A stretch of DNA of 64,000 nt from Marinitoga aeolica (GCF_029910535.1 NZ_CP069362.1:868001-932000); one strand, 5' to 3'; shown: positions 8,815-18,350, numbered from the stretch's first letter. Made by a program: numbers and translations. The notes: generated by a model from the sequence alone, not told the origin.

Positions 8815-9267
8815 CTACTCCTTATATTTTAATGTTAAAAGGAATTCTTTATTTTTAACTTCAAAATTTTCTAAGATTAATGATTGGAATAATGGTTTGA
8901 GGTTTTCAGAATATTGTATTTTTGATAAGTTTATACCTATTTCATTATCATTTGCTTCAAAACCATCTATAAATTTCGATATTATTGAAAAAACTCCTTC
9001 CAGTATTTTTCTTACTCCATCATCTCCTGATAAGTTAAATTTTAATATACCAGTAGCTAAAGATGATGGTTTTTCTTTTAATTCAATAAGAGAATCAAAA
9101 ACTACATCTTTATTAAATATATTTACCTCTATTTGAAAATGTATACCATCATTTTTCATCTCTATATTTAAATTTTTTAATCCTTTTATAGATGTGTTTT
9201 CTTCAATTAATTTATCAACAAGACCATTTATAAAGGCTTCATCGATTTTAATAGTCATTTCAGCCAT
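8815..9267 (-). CDS. hypothetical protein
   Basis: A 150-residue soluble protein that I do not recognise. It is predicted to alternate helices with beta strands, with acidic stretches and no signal peptide. A GAGGTG ribosome-binding site precedes the ATG by six bases. It lies 10 bases after the TPR protein gene and its stop overlaps the ribosome-binding site of the next gene, so the two are probably co-translated. Confidence 0.65.
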   Translation of the reverse strand: MAEMTIKIDEAFINGLVDKLIEENTSIKGLKNLNIEMKNDGIHFQIEVNIFNKDVVFDSLIELKEKPSSLATGILKFNLSGDDGVRKILEGVFSIISKFIDGFEANDNEIGINLSKIQYSENLKPLFQSLILENFEVKNKEFLLTLKYKE

Positions 9268-9277
9268 TTAAAACACC

Positions 9278-10885
9278 TCACATATTTTCTAATTCTTCTA
9301 TTAAAGAATTATACTTTTGAGGGTCTTCTGAATAATAATTTGCCAATATATTTATAACATTTTTAAATTTTTTCTCATATTTTATAGGGTTTTTTAAATA
9401 TAGTTCTTTATATATTTCATATGATTTTTCAAAATACTCTTTTGCTTTTTCATTATCCACTTTTTCACCATATAAATTTCCAAGATTAAATAAAATCATA
9501 GCCTTATCTTCTTTTGAAACTTCTAAATTTTCCAAAATTTCATATGCTTCTTTCAAATATTTTTCTGCCTTCTCCAAATTCCCAGAATTCATTTCCAAAC
9601 TTCCAAGATTATTTAAAGAATAAAAAAGTTGTAAATCATATTTACCATTTGCTTTCTCTTTTAATTTTTTTCTAATTTCTAAAGATGATTCAAAATATTT
9701 TCTAGCAAGATCTTTTTTATTAATTTCTACATACATTGTCCCCAAATTATTTTGAATTACTGATGCATTAAATTGCATATCCAGAGATTTATTATTTTCA
9801 CAAATATGCAAAGCTCTTAAATATGATTTTTCTGCTTCACTATACTTACCTAATTCTGCATTTAAATTGCCCATAATATAATAAATTGCATAATAATTTT
9901 CTTCGGGAATTTTTTCTTTTAACTTTTCTACTAAGTTTATTAATGAAATAAGATTATTTTTAGATGATGAAATATATGATTTAATTTCTAATATAGAATT
10001 TAATACCGAACTGGTATCACCTAAAGATATTGATATTAAATTCTTTAATAATACAACAATTCCTTCTTCAACCATTTTAATTTTTGAATCATAATGCTTT
10101 AATTCTTTTTCTAAGGCTTTATTTTGTTTTTTTAATTCTGCTATTTCTTTTTCATACTCTTCTAATTTTGTATTCAATCTTGATTCTAATGAATTCATTT
10201 TATTTTCTAGATTTAAATTGGATATTTCTAATTCTGGCATTATTATTTTTTCTTCTACTTTCTGTTCTAATTCTTCTTTATTTTCAATATTTTCTACATT
10301 TATTTCCTCTGATACATAATTTTCTGAAATTTGTGGTTCAACTTCATCATTTAATATTTCTTGCTCTTCTTCTATATCTAACTCCGGTATTTCTTCTTCT
10401 ATTTCCAATTCTGGTATTTCTTCTGCTTTTTCTTCATTTTTCGTTTCTTCTACTTTTATCTCTTCGTTATTTTCGTCTTTTATTGATTTTTCAGATTCTA
10501 TATTCAATTCCGGCATTTCTTCTTCTACCTCTAATTCTGGTATTTCTTCCGTTTTTTCTTCATTCTTTGTTTCTTCTACCTTAGATTCTTCTAAATTTAT
10601 TTCAGGTATTTCTTCATCAATTTTTGCTGTTCCTTCACTTATCTTTTTTTCCAACTCTTCAGCTAACTTCTCCACATCTGCAACATCTGGTTCTTCTGAT
10701 TCGACCATTCCTAAATCATCTAAATCCATAATTTGTTCATTAATTTTCTTTTCTTCAAGACTTTCTAAACCAGATTCATTAGATGCTTCAAGAGAATCCA
10801 AATCCATTAATTTGTTAATTTCTTCTGTATCATTTAGCAATTCCCCTAAATCTATTTCTTCTTGCTCTTTTTTTTCTTCTGGCAT
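9278..10885 (-). CDS. TPR-repeat protein with an acidic repeat-rich N-terminal half
   Basis: A 535-residue protein in three parts. The first 220 residues or so are extremely acidic and contain degenerate repeats of the form (E)EIPELxIE. A coiled-coil segment follows (about 225-270, many Glu/Lys). The C-terminal half holds tetratricopeptide repeats (motifs such as LGKYSEAEKSYLRAL, AEKYLKEAYEIL and AKEYFEKSYEIY), a protein-binding scaffold. The DNA of the acidic part contains a direct repeat of about 47 bp (10411-10457 and 10537-10582), so this part probably varies in length by slippage. I chose the ATG at 10885 because a GGGGGGAG site precedes it; a start at 10903 would overlap the gene upstream. 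Following a response regulator gene, it may be an effector or scaffold of the same pathway. Confidence 0.8.
   Translation of the reverse strand: MPEEKKEQEEIDLGELLNDTEEINKLMDLDSLEASNESGLESLEEKKINEQIMDLDDLGMVESEEPDVADVEKLAEELEKKISEGTAKIDEEIPEINLEESKVEETKNEEKTEEIPELEVEEEMPELNIESEKSIKDENNEEIKVEETKNEEKAEEIPELEIEEEIPELDIEEEQEILNDEVEPQISENYVSEEINVENIENKEELEQKVEEKIIMPELEISNLNLENKMNSLESRLNTKLEEYEKEIAELKKQNKALEKELKHYDSKIKMVEEGIVVLLKNLISISLGDTSSVLNSILEIKSYISSSKNNLISLINLVEKLKEKIPEENYYAIYYIMGNLNAELGKYSEAEKSYLRALHICENNKSLDMQFNASVIQNNLGTMYVEINKKDLARKYFESSLEIRKKLKEKANGKYDLQLFYSLNNLGSLEMNSGNLEKAEKYLKEAYEILENLEVSKEDKAMILFNLGNLYGEKVDNEKAKEYFEKSYEIYKELYLKNPIKYEKKFKNVINILANYYSEDPQKYNSLIEELENM
10411..10582. repeat. 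47-bp direct repeat inside the TPR protein gene
   Basis: Two similar segments of about 47 bp, at 10411-10457 and 10537-10582, start 126 bp (42 codons) apart and encode repeated acidic residues. The spacing is a multiple of three, so loss or gain of a unit keeps the frame. Confidence 0.65.
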
Positions 10886-10899
10886 TTTTCTCCCCCCAA

Positions 10900-12222
10900 T
10901 CAATTAATTTCCCACTTTTTCAATTTTGAAAATAATGTCATTTTCGCCACACCTAAAATATTTGCTGCTTGAGTTTTATTATTTTTTGTAAATTCTAATG
11001 TTTTTAATATATATCTTTTTTCAACTTCTTCCAAAGTTAATCCAAGTGGTATTTTTATATATTCCAATCCTTCTGAATCTTTTATATTTTCAGGAATAAT
11101 TGTTTTATCTAAAATATCCTTTGTTGCAATAGCCACCATCGAGTAAATAACGTTCTTTAATTCTCTAACATTTCCGGGCCAATTATGTTTTATAAGAAGA
11201 TCAAGAGCATCTGGATTTATTCCTTTTATATTTGTTCCAAATTCTTCATTAGCTTCGTGAATGAAAAAATTAACAAGCTGCGGAATATCTTCTTTATGAT
11301 TTCTGAGAGGTTCAACATTTATTTGAAAAACTGATAATCTGAAATAAAGATCCTCTCTAAAATTCCCTTTTTCAACCATTTCTTTTAAATCTCTATTTGT
11401 AGCTGCGATTATTCTAACATTTATTTTTTTTGTTTTTGTTGAACCTATTCTTTCCACTTCTTTATTTTCCAATACTCTTAATAGCTTTACCTGCATGTTT
11501 TTCGGCAACTCACCTATTTCATCTAAAAATAAAGTGCCATTATTTGCCATTTCAAACTTTCCAGGTTTAGATTGTTCCGCCCCAGTAAAGGCCCCTTTTT
11601 CATATCCAAATAATTCACTTTCAAATAATTCTGGTGGGATAGCTCCACAATTCACAGCAATAAATTTTTCTCTTCCACTAACTCTATGAATAGATTGAGC
11701 TATTATATCCTTTCCTGTCCCACTCTCTCCAGTTATCAAAACAGGTATATTTTTTTTTGCAATTAAATTTATCTTTTCTTTAATTTGTTCAATAAAGTGC
11801 GATTTACCTATTATTTCAGGATATTCATTTAATTTTTCTCTTAACTTTCTTATCTCTTTTTTTAAATTAACAGTTTCAAAAACCCTATTAACTTCATTAA
11901 TCAATACTTTTAAATCTACTGGTTTTTCAAGAAAATTATAAACTCCTAACTTAGTAGCTTTTACTGCATCTGCAATATCTCCATGTGCTGTAATAATTAT
12001 TATTTCACTGGTATAATTTTTCAATCTCTCTATTAAATCCATTCCATTTACATCGGGTAATCTCAAATCTAAAATTATTACATCAGGATTTTCATCCTTT
12101 GCCAAATCCAATCCCTCTAATCCTCTCATTGCACAAATTGTTTTATAATTAAATTTATTTAAAAAATCACACATTGTTTTGTTTAATACTTTATCATCCT
12201 CAATTACTAAAATCTTAGGCAT
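10900..12222 (-). CDS. NtrC-family sigma-54-dependent response regulator
   Basis: A 440-residue transcriptional activator with a receiver domain (phosphoacceptor D52 in ILDLRLP, K100 in FLEKP), an AAA+ ATPase domain (Walker A GESGTGKD at about 165-172, GAFTGA sigma-54 contact loop at 210-215, Walker B LFLDEIGELP) and a C-terminal Fis-type helix-turn-helix. All key residues look intact, so it should open promoters with sigma-54 RNA polymerase when phosphorylated. No histidine kinase gene lies in the window. Its ATG overlaps the end of the membrane-protein gene upstream by eight bases. Targets cannot be read from the sequence; I saw no convincing -24/-12 promoter in the neighbourhood. Confidence 0.92.
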   Translation of the reverse strand: MPKILVIEDDKVLNKTMCDFLNKFNYKTICAMRGLEGLDLAKDENPDVIILDLRLPDVNGMDLIERLKNYTSEIIIITAHGDIADAVKATKLGVYNFLEKPVDLKVLINEVNRVFETVNLKKEIRKLREKLNEYPEIIGKSHFIEQIKEKINLIAKKNIPVLITGESGTGKDIIAQSIHRVSGREKFIAVNCGAIPPELFESELFGYEKGAFTGAEQSKPGKFEMANNGTLFLDEIGELPKNMQVKLLRVLENKEVERIGSTKTKKINVRIIAATNRDLKEMVEKGNFREDLYFRLSVFQINVEPLRNHKEDIPQLVNFFIHEANEEFGTNIKGINPDALDLLIKHNWPGNVRELKNVIYSMVAIATKDILDKTIIPENIKDSEGLEYIKIPLGLTLEEVEKRYILKTLEFTKNNKTQAANILGVAKMTLFSKLKKWEIN

Positions 12223-12724
12223 TTTCCTCTCCCTTTGTCTTTTTCAAATTCGAAAATATCCCCAAAATTAATCCAAGTACAAAACTCCAAACAGCCGCAA
12301 GTGTAATTTGCCATTCAACTGGCAAAGAAAATGTGATTGTATGTGCTGGAACCCAAAACCATAACAAGGTAAGTAATGCTCCTTTTAAACCTTCAGTTGG
12401 AACTTTCAATTTAGATATATTTTCCAGGAATCTATGTATAATAACCAACCATGGACCAAAAAATGCATTTGTAAATAGCGATTTAAAAAATGCTTGATAT
12501 ATCTTACCTGATGGCAAATAATGATGATTCACTAATTCATTTACAAACCCATTAAAACCGGTAAATGCAAACTTTATAACTACTCCTAAAATTGCCCATA
12601 CAAATGCAGAATAAATAATTTTAAATATAGATATTTTGCTTTTTGTTAGCAGTTTTGCTACTATTTCTCCTGCTGTTCCTAAAATAGCGAATTGAATCAT
12701 TGCTGCAATTAAGGGATTTTCCAT
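12215..12724 (-). CDS. small integral membrane protein, possibly Mpv17-like
   Basis: A 169-residue protein with about four to five hydrophobic segments. The pattern of small membrane helices and the C-terminal W-F-W-V-P-A-H...LP...W segment are vaguely reminiscent of the Mpv17/PMP22 family, but I would not assign it on that alone. It is the first gene of the operon, with a promoter at 12755-12784 and a good ribosome-binding site (AAAGGAGG). Its position directly before an NtrC-type regulator with no kinase partner raises the possibility of a sensory or membrane-linked role. Confidence 0.6.
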   Translation of the reverse strand: MENPLIAAMIQFAILGTAGEIVAKLLTKSKISIFKIIYSAFVWAILGVVIKFAFTGFNGFVNELVNHHYLPSGKIYQAFFKSLFTNAFFGPWLVIIHRFLENISKLKVPTEGLKGALLTLLWFWVPAHTITFSLPVEWQITLAAVWSFVLGLILGIFSNLKKTKGEENA

Positions 12725-12754
12725 GTTATAACCTCCTTTGTTTTTTCTATATTA

Positions 12755-12784
12755 ATTATAACACTTTTTATTGTTTTGTGGCAA
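12755..12784 (-). promoter_or_regulatory. promoter of the seven-gene operon
   Basis: TTGCCA (12779-12784) and TATAAT (12755-12760) on the minus strand are separated by 18 bases, about 30 bases before the start at 12724. Confidence 0.7.
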
Positions 12785-12816
12785 TTTATAAATTATTTTT
12801 ATAATTCTATTGTCTA

Positions 12817-12825
12817 TGATATAAT
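12817..12825 (+). promoter_or_regulatory. extended -10 promoter
   Basis: TGATATAAT is an extended -10 element about 36 bases before the plus-strand gene at 12861; no good -35 box is seen. It faces away from the operon promoter at 12755-12784. Confidence 0.6.
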
Positions 12826-12860
12826 AGCAATATATATTATATGCTGTTAGGAGGGGAAAA

Positions 12861-13589
12861 ATGGAAGAGACTATTGCTTCGACTATTTCAAATATTATAC
12901 AGCAAAATTCGGACACTATAAAAACGTTATATTCGTTTTCTGATTCTTGGTATATTATTTTGCCAGTTTCTTTAATAGCAGTTTTATTTGCAAGAAAAGT
13001 TTCAAAGGTGATATTTTTTATATTAGGATTTATAAGTAGTTATGTTTTTATAATTCCATATCTATTACAGTTTGAATTTGCAAAGGAGCTTTTAAATCAA
13101 GTGAAAAATTATCAAAGCATATCACTTTTTATTTTTTCAATTGTCATAGGTATTTTAACCTATTCTTTGTTTAAATCTTCTGCACAAATCGCAGGTTTTA
13201 TATTAGGAGGAATTGTTGGGTTTGAAATTTCTGGCATTATATTAAAATTTTATCCTGAGATTTTTACTAAACTTGATTTTCTGAAAAATATTAATCAATC
13301 ATATATCCCCTGGATTTTTTCTATAATTTTTGGCTTAATCATGTCTATTATAATTACAAAAAGTTTTGACAATGTTGTAACTATTTTGACTATTTTAATC
13401 GCTTCAACAATATCTGCATTTTTTTCTGTTTTTGCATTAGAAAATTCGTTATCTTTAAAAATAGGAGAAAATACATTGTTAAAACAAAATATTAATATTA
13501 GTACCGTCGAATTAGCAACCATTGCTGCTTTTTCTCTTATTTATATGATTCTTGGTTTTAAATTTAACTTTAAAAAATCTAATAAATAG
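12861..13589 (+). CDS. multi-pass membrane protein of unknown function
   Basis: A 242-residue protein with about seven or eight hydrophobic segments, short loops and no recognisable catalytic motif. Several glycine-rich membrane helices (for example around residues 105-125, AGFILGGIVG) suggest tight helix packing. A strong AGGAGGGG ribosome-binding site precedes the ATG. It sits directly before the uridine kinase gene with a gap of 12 bases, so both are probably on one transcript that ends at the hairpin after udk. Function is unknown. Confidence 0.65.
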   Translation: MEETIASTISNIIQQNSDTIKTLYSFSDSWYIILPVSLIAVLFARKVSKVIFFILGFISSYVFIIPYLLQFEFAKELLNQVKNYQSISLFIFSIVIGILTYSLFKSSAQIAGFILGGIVGFEISGIILKFYPEIFTKLDFLKNINQSYIPWIFSIIFGLIMSIIITKSFDNVVTILTILIASTISAFFSVFALENSLSLKIGENTLLKQNINISTVELATIAAFSLIYMILGFKFNFKKSNK

Positions 13590-13601
13590 GGAGTGTTATT
13601 A

Positions 13602-14210
13602 ATGTATGTTATAGGAATTGCTGGTGGAACTGGTTCAGGTAAAACAACTGTAGCTTATAAAATACGAGAAACGCTTGGAACACAAAATTGCGAAATATTA
13701 CCTATGGATAATTATTATAGAGATCTCAGCCATGAAACTCTTGAGGAAAGAAAACAACATAATTATGATCATCCTGCTATGATTGAAAATGAATTAATGT
13801 TTAAACATTTAAGTGATCTAAAAAAAGGAAATACAATCGACCTACCAGAATATGACTTTTCACAATTTACTAGAGTTGGCGCAACAAAATTTGAACCAAA
13901 ACCAATAATTATAGTTGAGGGTATTTTTGCATTGTATTATGAGGAATTAAGGAAATTATATGACCTGGCTATTTATGTTGATACAGAAAATGATATAAGA
14001 TTTATTAGAAGACTTGAAAGAGATATAAAAGAAAGAGGTAGGAGTTTAGAATCAGTTATTCAACAATATACTAACACAGTAAAACCCATGCATGATGCAT
14101 ATGTTGAACCAACAAAAAAATATGCTGATATTATTATTCCTGAAGGCGGTTTTAATGAAAAAGCCATTCAGGTTGTAGTAAACTATATTTTCAGAAAAAT
14201 GCTTAAATAA
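13602..14210 (+). CDS. udk: uridine kinase
   Basis: A 202-residue P-loop kinase that phosphorylates uridine and cytidine to their monophosphates in pyrimidine salvage. The Walker A motif GGTGSGKTT lies at about residues 8-16 and is followed by the family's DNYYRD segment and the PEYDFSQFTR segment; the lid contains RRLERDIKERGR. An in-frame GTG nine bases upstream is possible, but the GGGAG ribosome-binding site has the right spacing for the ATG at 13602. The stop codon lies inside the terminator hairpin. Confidence 0.92.
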   Translation: MYVIGIAGGTGSGKTTVAYKIRETLGTQNCEILPMDNYYRDLSHETLEERKQHNYDHPAMIENELMFKHLSDLKKGNTIDLPEYDFSQFTRVGATKFEPKPIIIVEGIFALYYEELRKLYDLAIYVDTENDIRFIRRLERDIKERGRSLESVIQQYTNTVKPMHDAYVEPTKKYADIIIPEGGFNEKAIQVVVNYIFRKMLK

Positions 14211-14231
14211 GTGCATTTAGCACTTATTTAA
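14203..14231 (+). terminator. terminator after udk
   Basis: A perfect 12-bp hairpin (TTAAATAAGTGC / GCACTTATTTAA, 5-base loop) spans the udk stop codon and is followed by GTTTATT. The stem is AT-rich and the tail short, so strength is uncertain. Confidence 0.7.
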
Positions 14232-14282
14232 GTTTATTGACACAACATTTTCTAAAAAATATCTAACCTTAGGAACAAATGT

Positions 14283-14789
14283 TCATTTTTTCTTTTTTGA
14301 AAGAGCTATACTTAATGCTGTTGTTAGTTTTAATATATTCTCATTAAGACCTTCTATCCTATGGCTTAATGTTGCGGCTATTTCTTTCATTATTTTATAA
14401 CCTATATCTGGCCTTTTCTCTGCAAGTTTTTCAAAATCTTTTTTTGAAATTTCATATAATTCACATTCACTAAGCGCCTTAATAGTAGCAGAACGTGGAG
14501 AACCTGTTACTAATGACATTTCTCCAAAAAAACTAATTTTTTCTGCATCCAATATTGCCATGGATTTTTCTCCTTCTTCCCAATGATGAGATCCTATTTT
14601 AAGAGTTAACTGATGGCTAATTTGGACCTTGCCTTTTTTAAAAATATACATTGTATCTCCTTTTTGTCCCTCAATAACTATTATTTCACCTGCTTTATAA
14701 TTTACAGGTTTTAAAATTTGTGAAATTTGTGATAACTGTTCATCATTTAAATTTTTAAATAAAGATATATTTTTTAAAAATTCTTCCAT
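14283..14789 (-). CDS. stand-alone cyclic-nucleotide-binding domain protein
   Basis: A 168-residue protein that is almost wholly a CRP-type cyclic-nucleotide-binding domain. The phosphate-binding cassette (FGEMSL...PRSATIKAL) with its key Glu and Arg is intact. There is no helix-turn-helix, so it is not a CRP-like transcription factor; a C-terminal helix with a Lys tail follows the domain. It lies directly behind the K+ channel gene; the AGGTGG ribosome-binding site overlaps that gene's stop codon. A GTG at 14798 is in frame, but the ATG at 14789 has the better spacing. A gating subunit for the channel is a natural hypothesis. Confidence 0.8.
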   Translation of the reverse strand: MEEFLKNISLFKNLNDEQLSQISQILKPVNYKAGEIIVIEGQKGDTMYIFKKGKVQISHQLTLKIGSHHWEEGEKSMAILDAEKISFFGEMSLVTGSPRSATIKALSECELYEISKKDFEKLAEKRPDIGYKIMKEIAATLSHRIEGLNENILKLTTALSIALSKKKK

Positions 14790-14798
14790 AATTACCAC

Positions 14799-15941
14799 CT
14801 ACTTGATAAGAAAAACATATGCATCGTTTTCTGTAATAATATAATCATCTCCAGGATTTAAATTTAATTCATAATTTTCCTTTTTCCCTTCCTCAAAAAA
14901 ATCTTCTTCCGCTTCTTCAAATTTTTGCCTTATAAAATTATCAATAGAATTATCGGAAGATAAAAAATCGTTTATAGTAAATTCTTTTTTCATACTTACA
15001 AGTCCTATAACAAGAGAATTTTCTTCTTTTTTAAAATAATCAAAAATCTCCTTAAAAGTCTTTCCTATATAGTTTTTAGGCAATGATATTAATTTTACTC
15101 GCATATTTTCTAAAGATGCTATTTCTCTCAATAACATATGATATGCCGGAGATAGAAGAGCTGCAGATAATAAAATAGAATTAAATTCATTTCCTAATAT
15201 AATATCGTCCGCTCCAGCTCTTAAAATATATTTAGCCTTTTCTTCTTTTATAACTTCTGCAAATATTTTTGCATCATTGTTTAATGTTCTGATTAATAAT
15301 ATGCTAATTAATGTTCTTTCATCGCATTCTTCCAGGCTTCTGCCACCATATGTATCAGATAAGATAATTATATATTTTGCATGTGAAATATTTGCTCTTT
15401 TTAAAACATTTTCTTTAGTAAAATCGCCATGTATAAATTTAATATTTAATTCTGGAAATTTGGATTTAAAATTTTCATAATCTTCTTCATCTGCTTGATT
15501 AACTAAAACAAAACTATAATCTTCAAGCTTTATAAATTTTCCCATTGCTTCTAGCGTTTTTTCTAAATGACTATTCCAACCTAATATTACTAAATGATTT
15601 TTAAATTTCACTTTTCCAAGCCCCTTTCTTTCTTTAATACGCCATTCAACCAAAAGAGACGCTATACTACCAGAAATAAGAGAAAATAAGGTTACACCTG
15701 CAATAATAATTATTATCCCTATAATTCTTCCTGCAAATGTTTCTGGAACTATATCTCCATAACCTACTGTAGCTATTGTTACAATTAACCACCAGAAAGC
15801 ATCAAACAAACTTTGAATTTTAGGATTCTTCCCAAACTCAGCAATATATAGCAATAATCCTATTAATATTATAAAAATTAATATAAATAGTAAAAATCTA
15901 TTTGCAGGATCCCTAAAAATATTTTTTATTTTTCTATTCAT
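14799..15941 (-). CDS. two-TM potassium channel with RCK (TrkA-N) domain
   Basis: A 380-residue protein with a first membrane helix (about residues 15-35), a pore loop with the K+ selectivity filter TVGYGD, a second membrane helix, and a cytoplasmic RCK domain that starts near residue 110 (VILGWN). The RCK nucleotide-binding loop is G-W-N-S-H rather than the usual GxGxxG. A C-terminal regulatory TrkA-C-like part follows. The ATG at 15941 has a GGTG site at good spacing; an upstream GTG overlaps that site. The next gene encodes a lone cyclic-nucleotide-binding domain. Confidence 0.88.
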   Translation of the reverse strand: MNRKIKNIFRDPANRFLLFILIFIILIGLLLYIAEFGKNPKIQSLFDAFWWLIVTIATVGYGDIVPETFAGRIIGIIIIIAGVTLFSLISGSIASLLVEWRIKERKGLGKVKFKNHLVILGWNSHLEKTLEAMGKFIKLEDYSFVLVNQADEEDYENFKSKFPELNIKFIHGDFTKENVLKRANISHAKYIIILSDTYGGRSLEECDERTLISILLIRTLNNDAKIFAEVIKEEKAKYILRAGADDIILGNEFNSILLSAALLSPAYHMLLREIASLENMRVKLISLPKNYIGKTFKEIFDYFKKEENSLVIGLVSMKKEFTINDFLSSDNSIDNFIRQKFEEAEEDFFEEGKKENYELNLNPGDDYIITENDAYVFLIK

Positions 15942-16066
15942 CGTTTTCACCTTTTATTTTTTATTTGTTAATAACATTATAACACACAATAACAAGCTAT
16001 TCTCTTAATAATATCTATAATATCAAAAAAGACAGATATGAAAATCTACTAATTATGTGATTACAT

Positions 16067-16095
16067 TTGAAAATTAATATATCACGTGATATAAT
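16067..16095 (+). promoter_or_regulatory. chemoreceptor promoter with a 16-bp palindrome in the spacer
   Basis: TTGAAA (16067-16072) and TATAAT (16090-16095) with 17-bp spacing. The perfect palindrome TATATCACGTGATATA (16078-16093) covers the spacer and part of the -10 box, so a bound protein would block RNA polymerase. Confidence 0.75.
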
Positions 16096-16128
16096 AATTA
16101 ATAAGAAATTAAAAATGGAGGTAAGATA

Positions 16129-18315
16129 ATGAAACTTCAAGGAAAAATCATTATTCTTTTTGTAACAATTCTTTTGATTGCATTAGCATCTTTTTTTACA
16201 ATAAGTGTTTCAAATTCACAAACTTCGCTCAAAAACAGCTTTTTAGCAAAACTAATTGTAGCTCGAAACCTAAAAATGGATTTTATAGATAATTTATTAA
16301 AGGAAACAGATTCTGACCTAATGTACATTAAAAATTTTGAAAAAATAAAGGATGCATTCTTTACTTCCTCAAATTTATTAGAAGATTTTCAATCCTCTAT
16401 GAAGATGGATACAATTCTTTCAACACTTAGAAGTATTTACATAGAAAATAATCCATATAAAGATAAATCACAATTATATGATTACTATTATGATGAAAAT
16501 TTTAAAAAAGATAATTTTGATGATAAAATTATGAGTACTTTTTATGATTATAGCGTGCTACATTCTGAATTACAGGCTGATTTTAGGGATTTTATAAATA
16601 TTAAAGGATATAAAGATATGTTATTAATTTCTCCAGATGGTATTGTGGTCTATTCAGTTAGTAAATATAATGATTTTGCCACAGATTTAAATAAAGAAAA
16701 TACAACTCTATCTAAACTCTATAAACTCTTAAAAGAAAAAAATGATAATAATGTACACTTTTCAGAAATAGAAAATTATTTTGGAGAACCTGGTTTTTTT
16801 GCAGGTATTAAAGTAGAGGATAAAGATTTCGGATTATATGGTTATATTGTATTAAGAATATCTTTATCAAAAATAAATGATATCTTGCAAGATAAAAGCG
16901 GTATGGGACAAACGGGAAAAACATACATAGTAAGCACGGATAAAATAATGAGAAGTAATTTACCAGATCAAGAAACAATATTAAAACAAAAAGTAGAAAC
17001 AGATTATGTAGACAAAGCTTTGAACGGAAAGACTGGTTGGAAAATATCAACAAATTTTAAAGGCGAAAAAGTATTAGCAGCATATGCTCCTTTTAAATTT
17101 GCAGAAATAAATTGGGCATTCGTTTCAGAAGTTTCAATAAGCGAAGCTTTTCAATCATCTAAAAAAATTAAAAATATTCTCATAATAACATCATTTATTA
17201 TATTGTTTATATCAATAATAATATCATTATTCTTCTCAAAAAGGATATCAAAGCCATTAATAGAATTAAGTAAAAAAGTAGATAAATTTGCAACAGGAGA
17301 TTTCACAGTAAAGTTTGAATCAAAAGGGAAAGATGAAACAGCGATGATAGCAAACTCATTACGAAATATGGCAAATAATCTTAGCGAAACAGTAAAATGG
17401 TTATTAGAGGCAGGTAAAAAGATAGAAAGTTCGTCAGAAATATTAACAACGATCTCAGAGAAAACAATGGGAGCAAATGAAGATGTATTAGAGAAAGCAA
17501 GAGTAATAGAAGATAATGCAGAAAACGCGGCAGCAACAACAGAAGAATTAACATCAGGGGTAAGTGAAGTATCCACAGCAGCACAAAGTGTATCAGCAAA
17601 TGCAGTAGAAATAGCGCAAGAAGTAAATGAAACGACACAATTGACAGAAGAAGGGGAAAAATCAATAACAGAAATAACAAAAATAATAGAAAGTGCAGTA
17701 GAAAAATCAAAAGAAACAGAAAAGACGGTAGAGGTATTGGCAGAAAAAGCCAAGAACATAGGAGAAATAGTGGAAACAATAACAAATATAACAGAACAAA
17801 CAAATTTGTTAGCATTAAATGCAGCGATAGAAGCAGCAAGAGCAGGAGAAGCAGGAAAAGGATTTGCAGTAGTAGCAGATGAAATAAGGAAGTTAGCAGA
17901 AGAAAGTAAAAAAGCAACGGAACAAATAGCTCAAATATTAACAGAAATCAAAGAAGGAGCTCAAAATGCAAATAAGGCAACAGAAGATACAGTGAAAGTA
18001 ATAAACGAAGTAGAAAGCAATGCAGATGAAATAAAAGAAAAATTCCAAAAGATATTGGAAAGGGTAGAAAATATAAATCAAAGAATAGAAGGATTAACAG
18101 CAAGTGCAGAAGAACAAAGCGCATCAACAGAAGAGATGGCAGCAGCAAGTGACAAAACGGCGCAGATGATATTGGAAATATCAAATGAAATAACAGAAAT
18201 AACAAAAGAAATAGAAGAAGAGAGTAAAGAAATTGGAAATGTAAATGAAAAAGCTGAAGAATTAGAAAAGTTAGTTGATCAACTAAATGAAAAATTAAAT
18301 CAATTTAAAATATAA
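16129..18315 (+). CDS. methyl-accepting chemotaxis protein
   Basis: A 728-residue chemoreceptor. Membrane helix 1 is at the N-terminus (about 8-28), an extracytoplasmic ligand-binding region that looks like a double-Cache sensor spans about 40-340 (it contains the [12 protein letters not shown]-type segment), helix 2 is at about 349-370, and HAMP and the long signalling coiled coil follow. The hairpin tip is conserved ([22 protein letters not shown]...[11 protein letters not shown]). From about 17230 to 18230 the DNA is strikingly poor in T at third codon positions compared with the sensor half, which suggests gene conversion among receptor paralogues. It sits alone between a promoter and a terminator. 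The ligand is unknown. Confidence 0.93.
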   Translation: MKLQGKIIILFVTILLIALASFFTISVSNSQTSLKNSFLAKLIVARNLKMDFIDNLLKETDSDLMYIKNFEKIKDAFFTSSNLLEDFQSSMKMDTILSTLRSIYIENNPYKDKSQLYDYYYDENFKKDNFDDKIMSTFYDYSVLHSELQADFRDFINIKGYKDMLLISPDGIVVYSVSKYNDFATDLNKENTTLSKLYKLLKEKNDNNVHFSEIENYFGEPGFFAGIKVEDKDFGLYGYIVLRISLSKINDILQDKSGMGQTGKTYIVSTDKIMRSNLPDQETILKQKVETDYVDKALNGKTGWKISTNFKGEKVLAAYAPFKFAEINWAFVSEVSISEAFQSSKKIKNILIITSFIILFISIIISLFFSKRISKPLIELSKKVDKFATGDFTVKFESKGKDETAMIANSLRNMANNLSETVKWLLEAGKKIESSSEILTTISEKTMGANEDVLEKARVIEDNAENAAATTEELTSGVSEVSTAAQSVSANAVEIAQEVNETTQLTEEGEKSITEITKIIESAVEKSKETEKTVEVLAEKAKNIGEIVETITNITEQTNLLALNAAIEAARAGEAGKGFAVVADEIRKLAEESKKATEQIAQILTEIKEGAQNANKATEDTVKVINEVESNADEIKEKFQKILERVENINQRIEGLTASAEEQSASTEEMAAASDKTAQMILEISNEITEITKEIEEESKEIGNVNEKAEELEKLVDQLNEKLNQFKI

Positions 18316-18327
18316 TGATTTATGATA

Positions 18328-18350
18328 AAATCCCTGATTGTCAGGGATTT
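18328..18350 (+). terminator. terminator after the chemoreceptor gene
   Basis: A perfect 10-bp hairpin (AAATCCCTGA / TCAGGGATTT, 3-base loop) followed by TTCTTTTT. Confidence 0.88.

Noticed and set aside
10084-10584. 166-codon plus-strand frame opposite the acidic TPR protein gene
   Set aside because: It is a Leu-rich shadow of the Glu-rich repeats on the minus strand.
17381-17917. Long minus-strand open frame opposite the chemoreceptor gene
   Set aside because: It is Leu/Phe-rich and lacks a ribosome-binding site; it exists because the sense strand avoids T at third codon positions.
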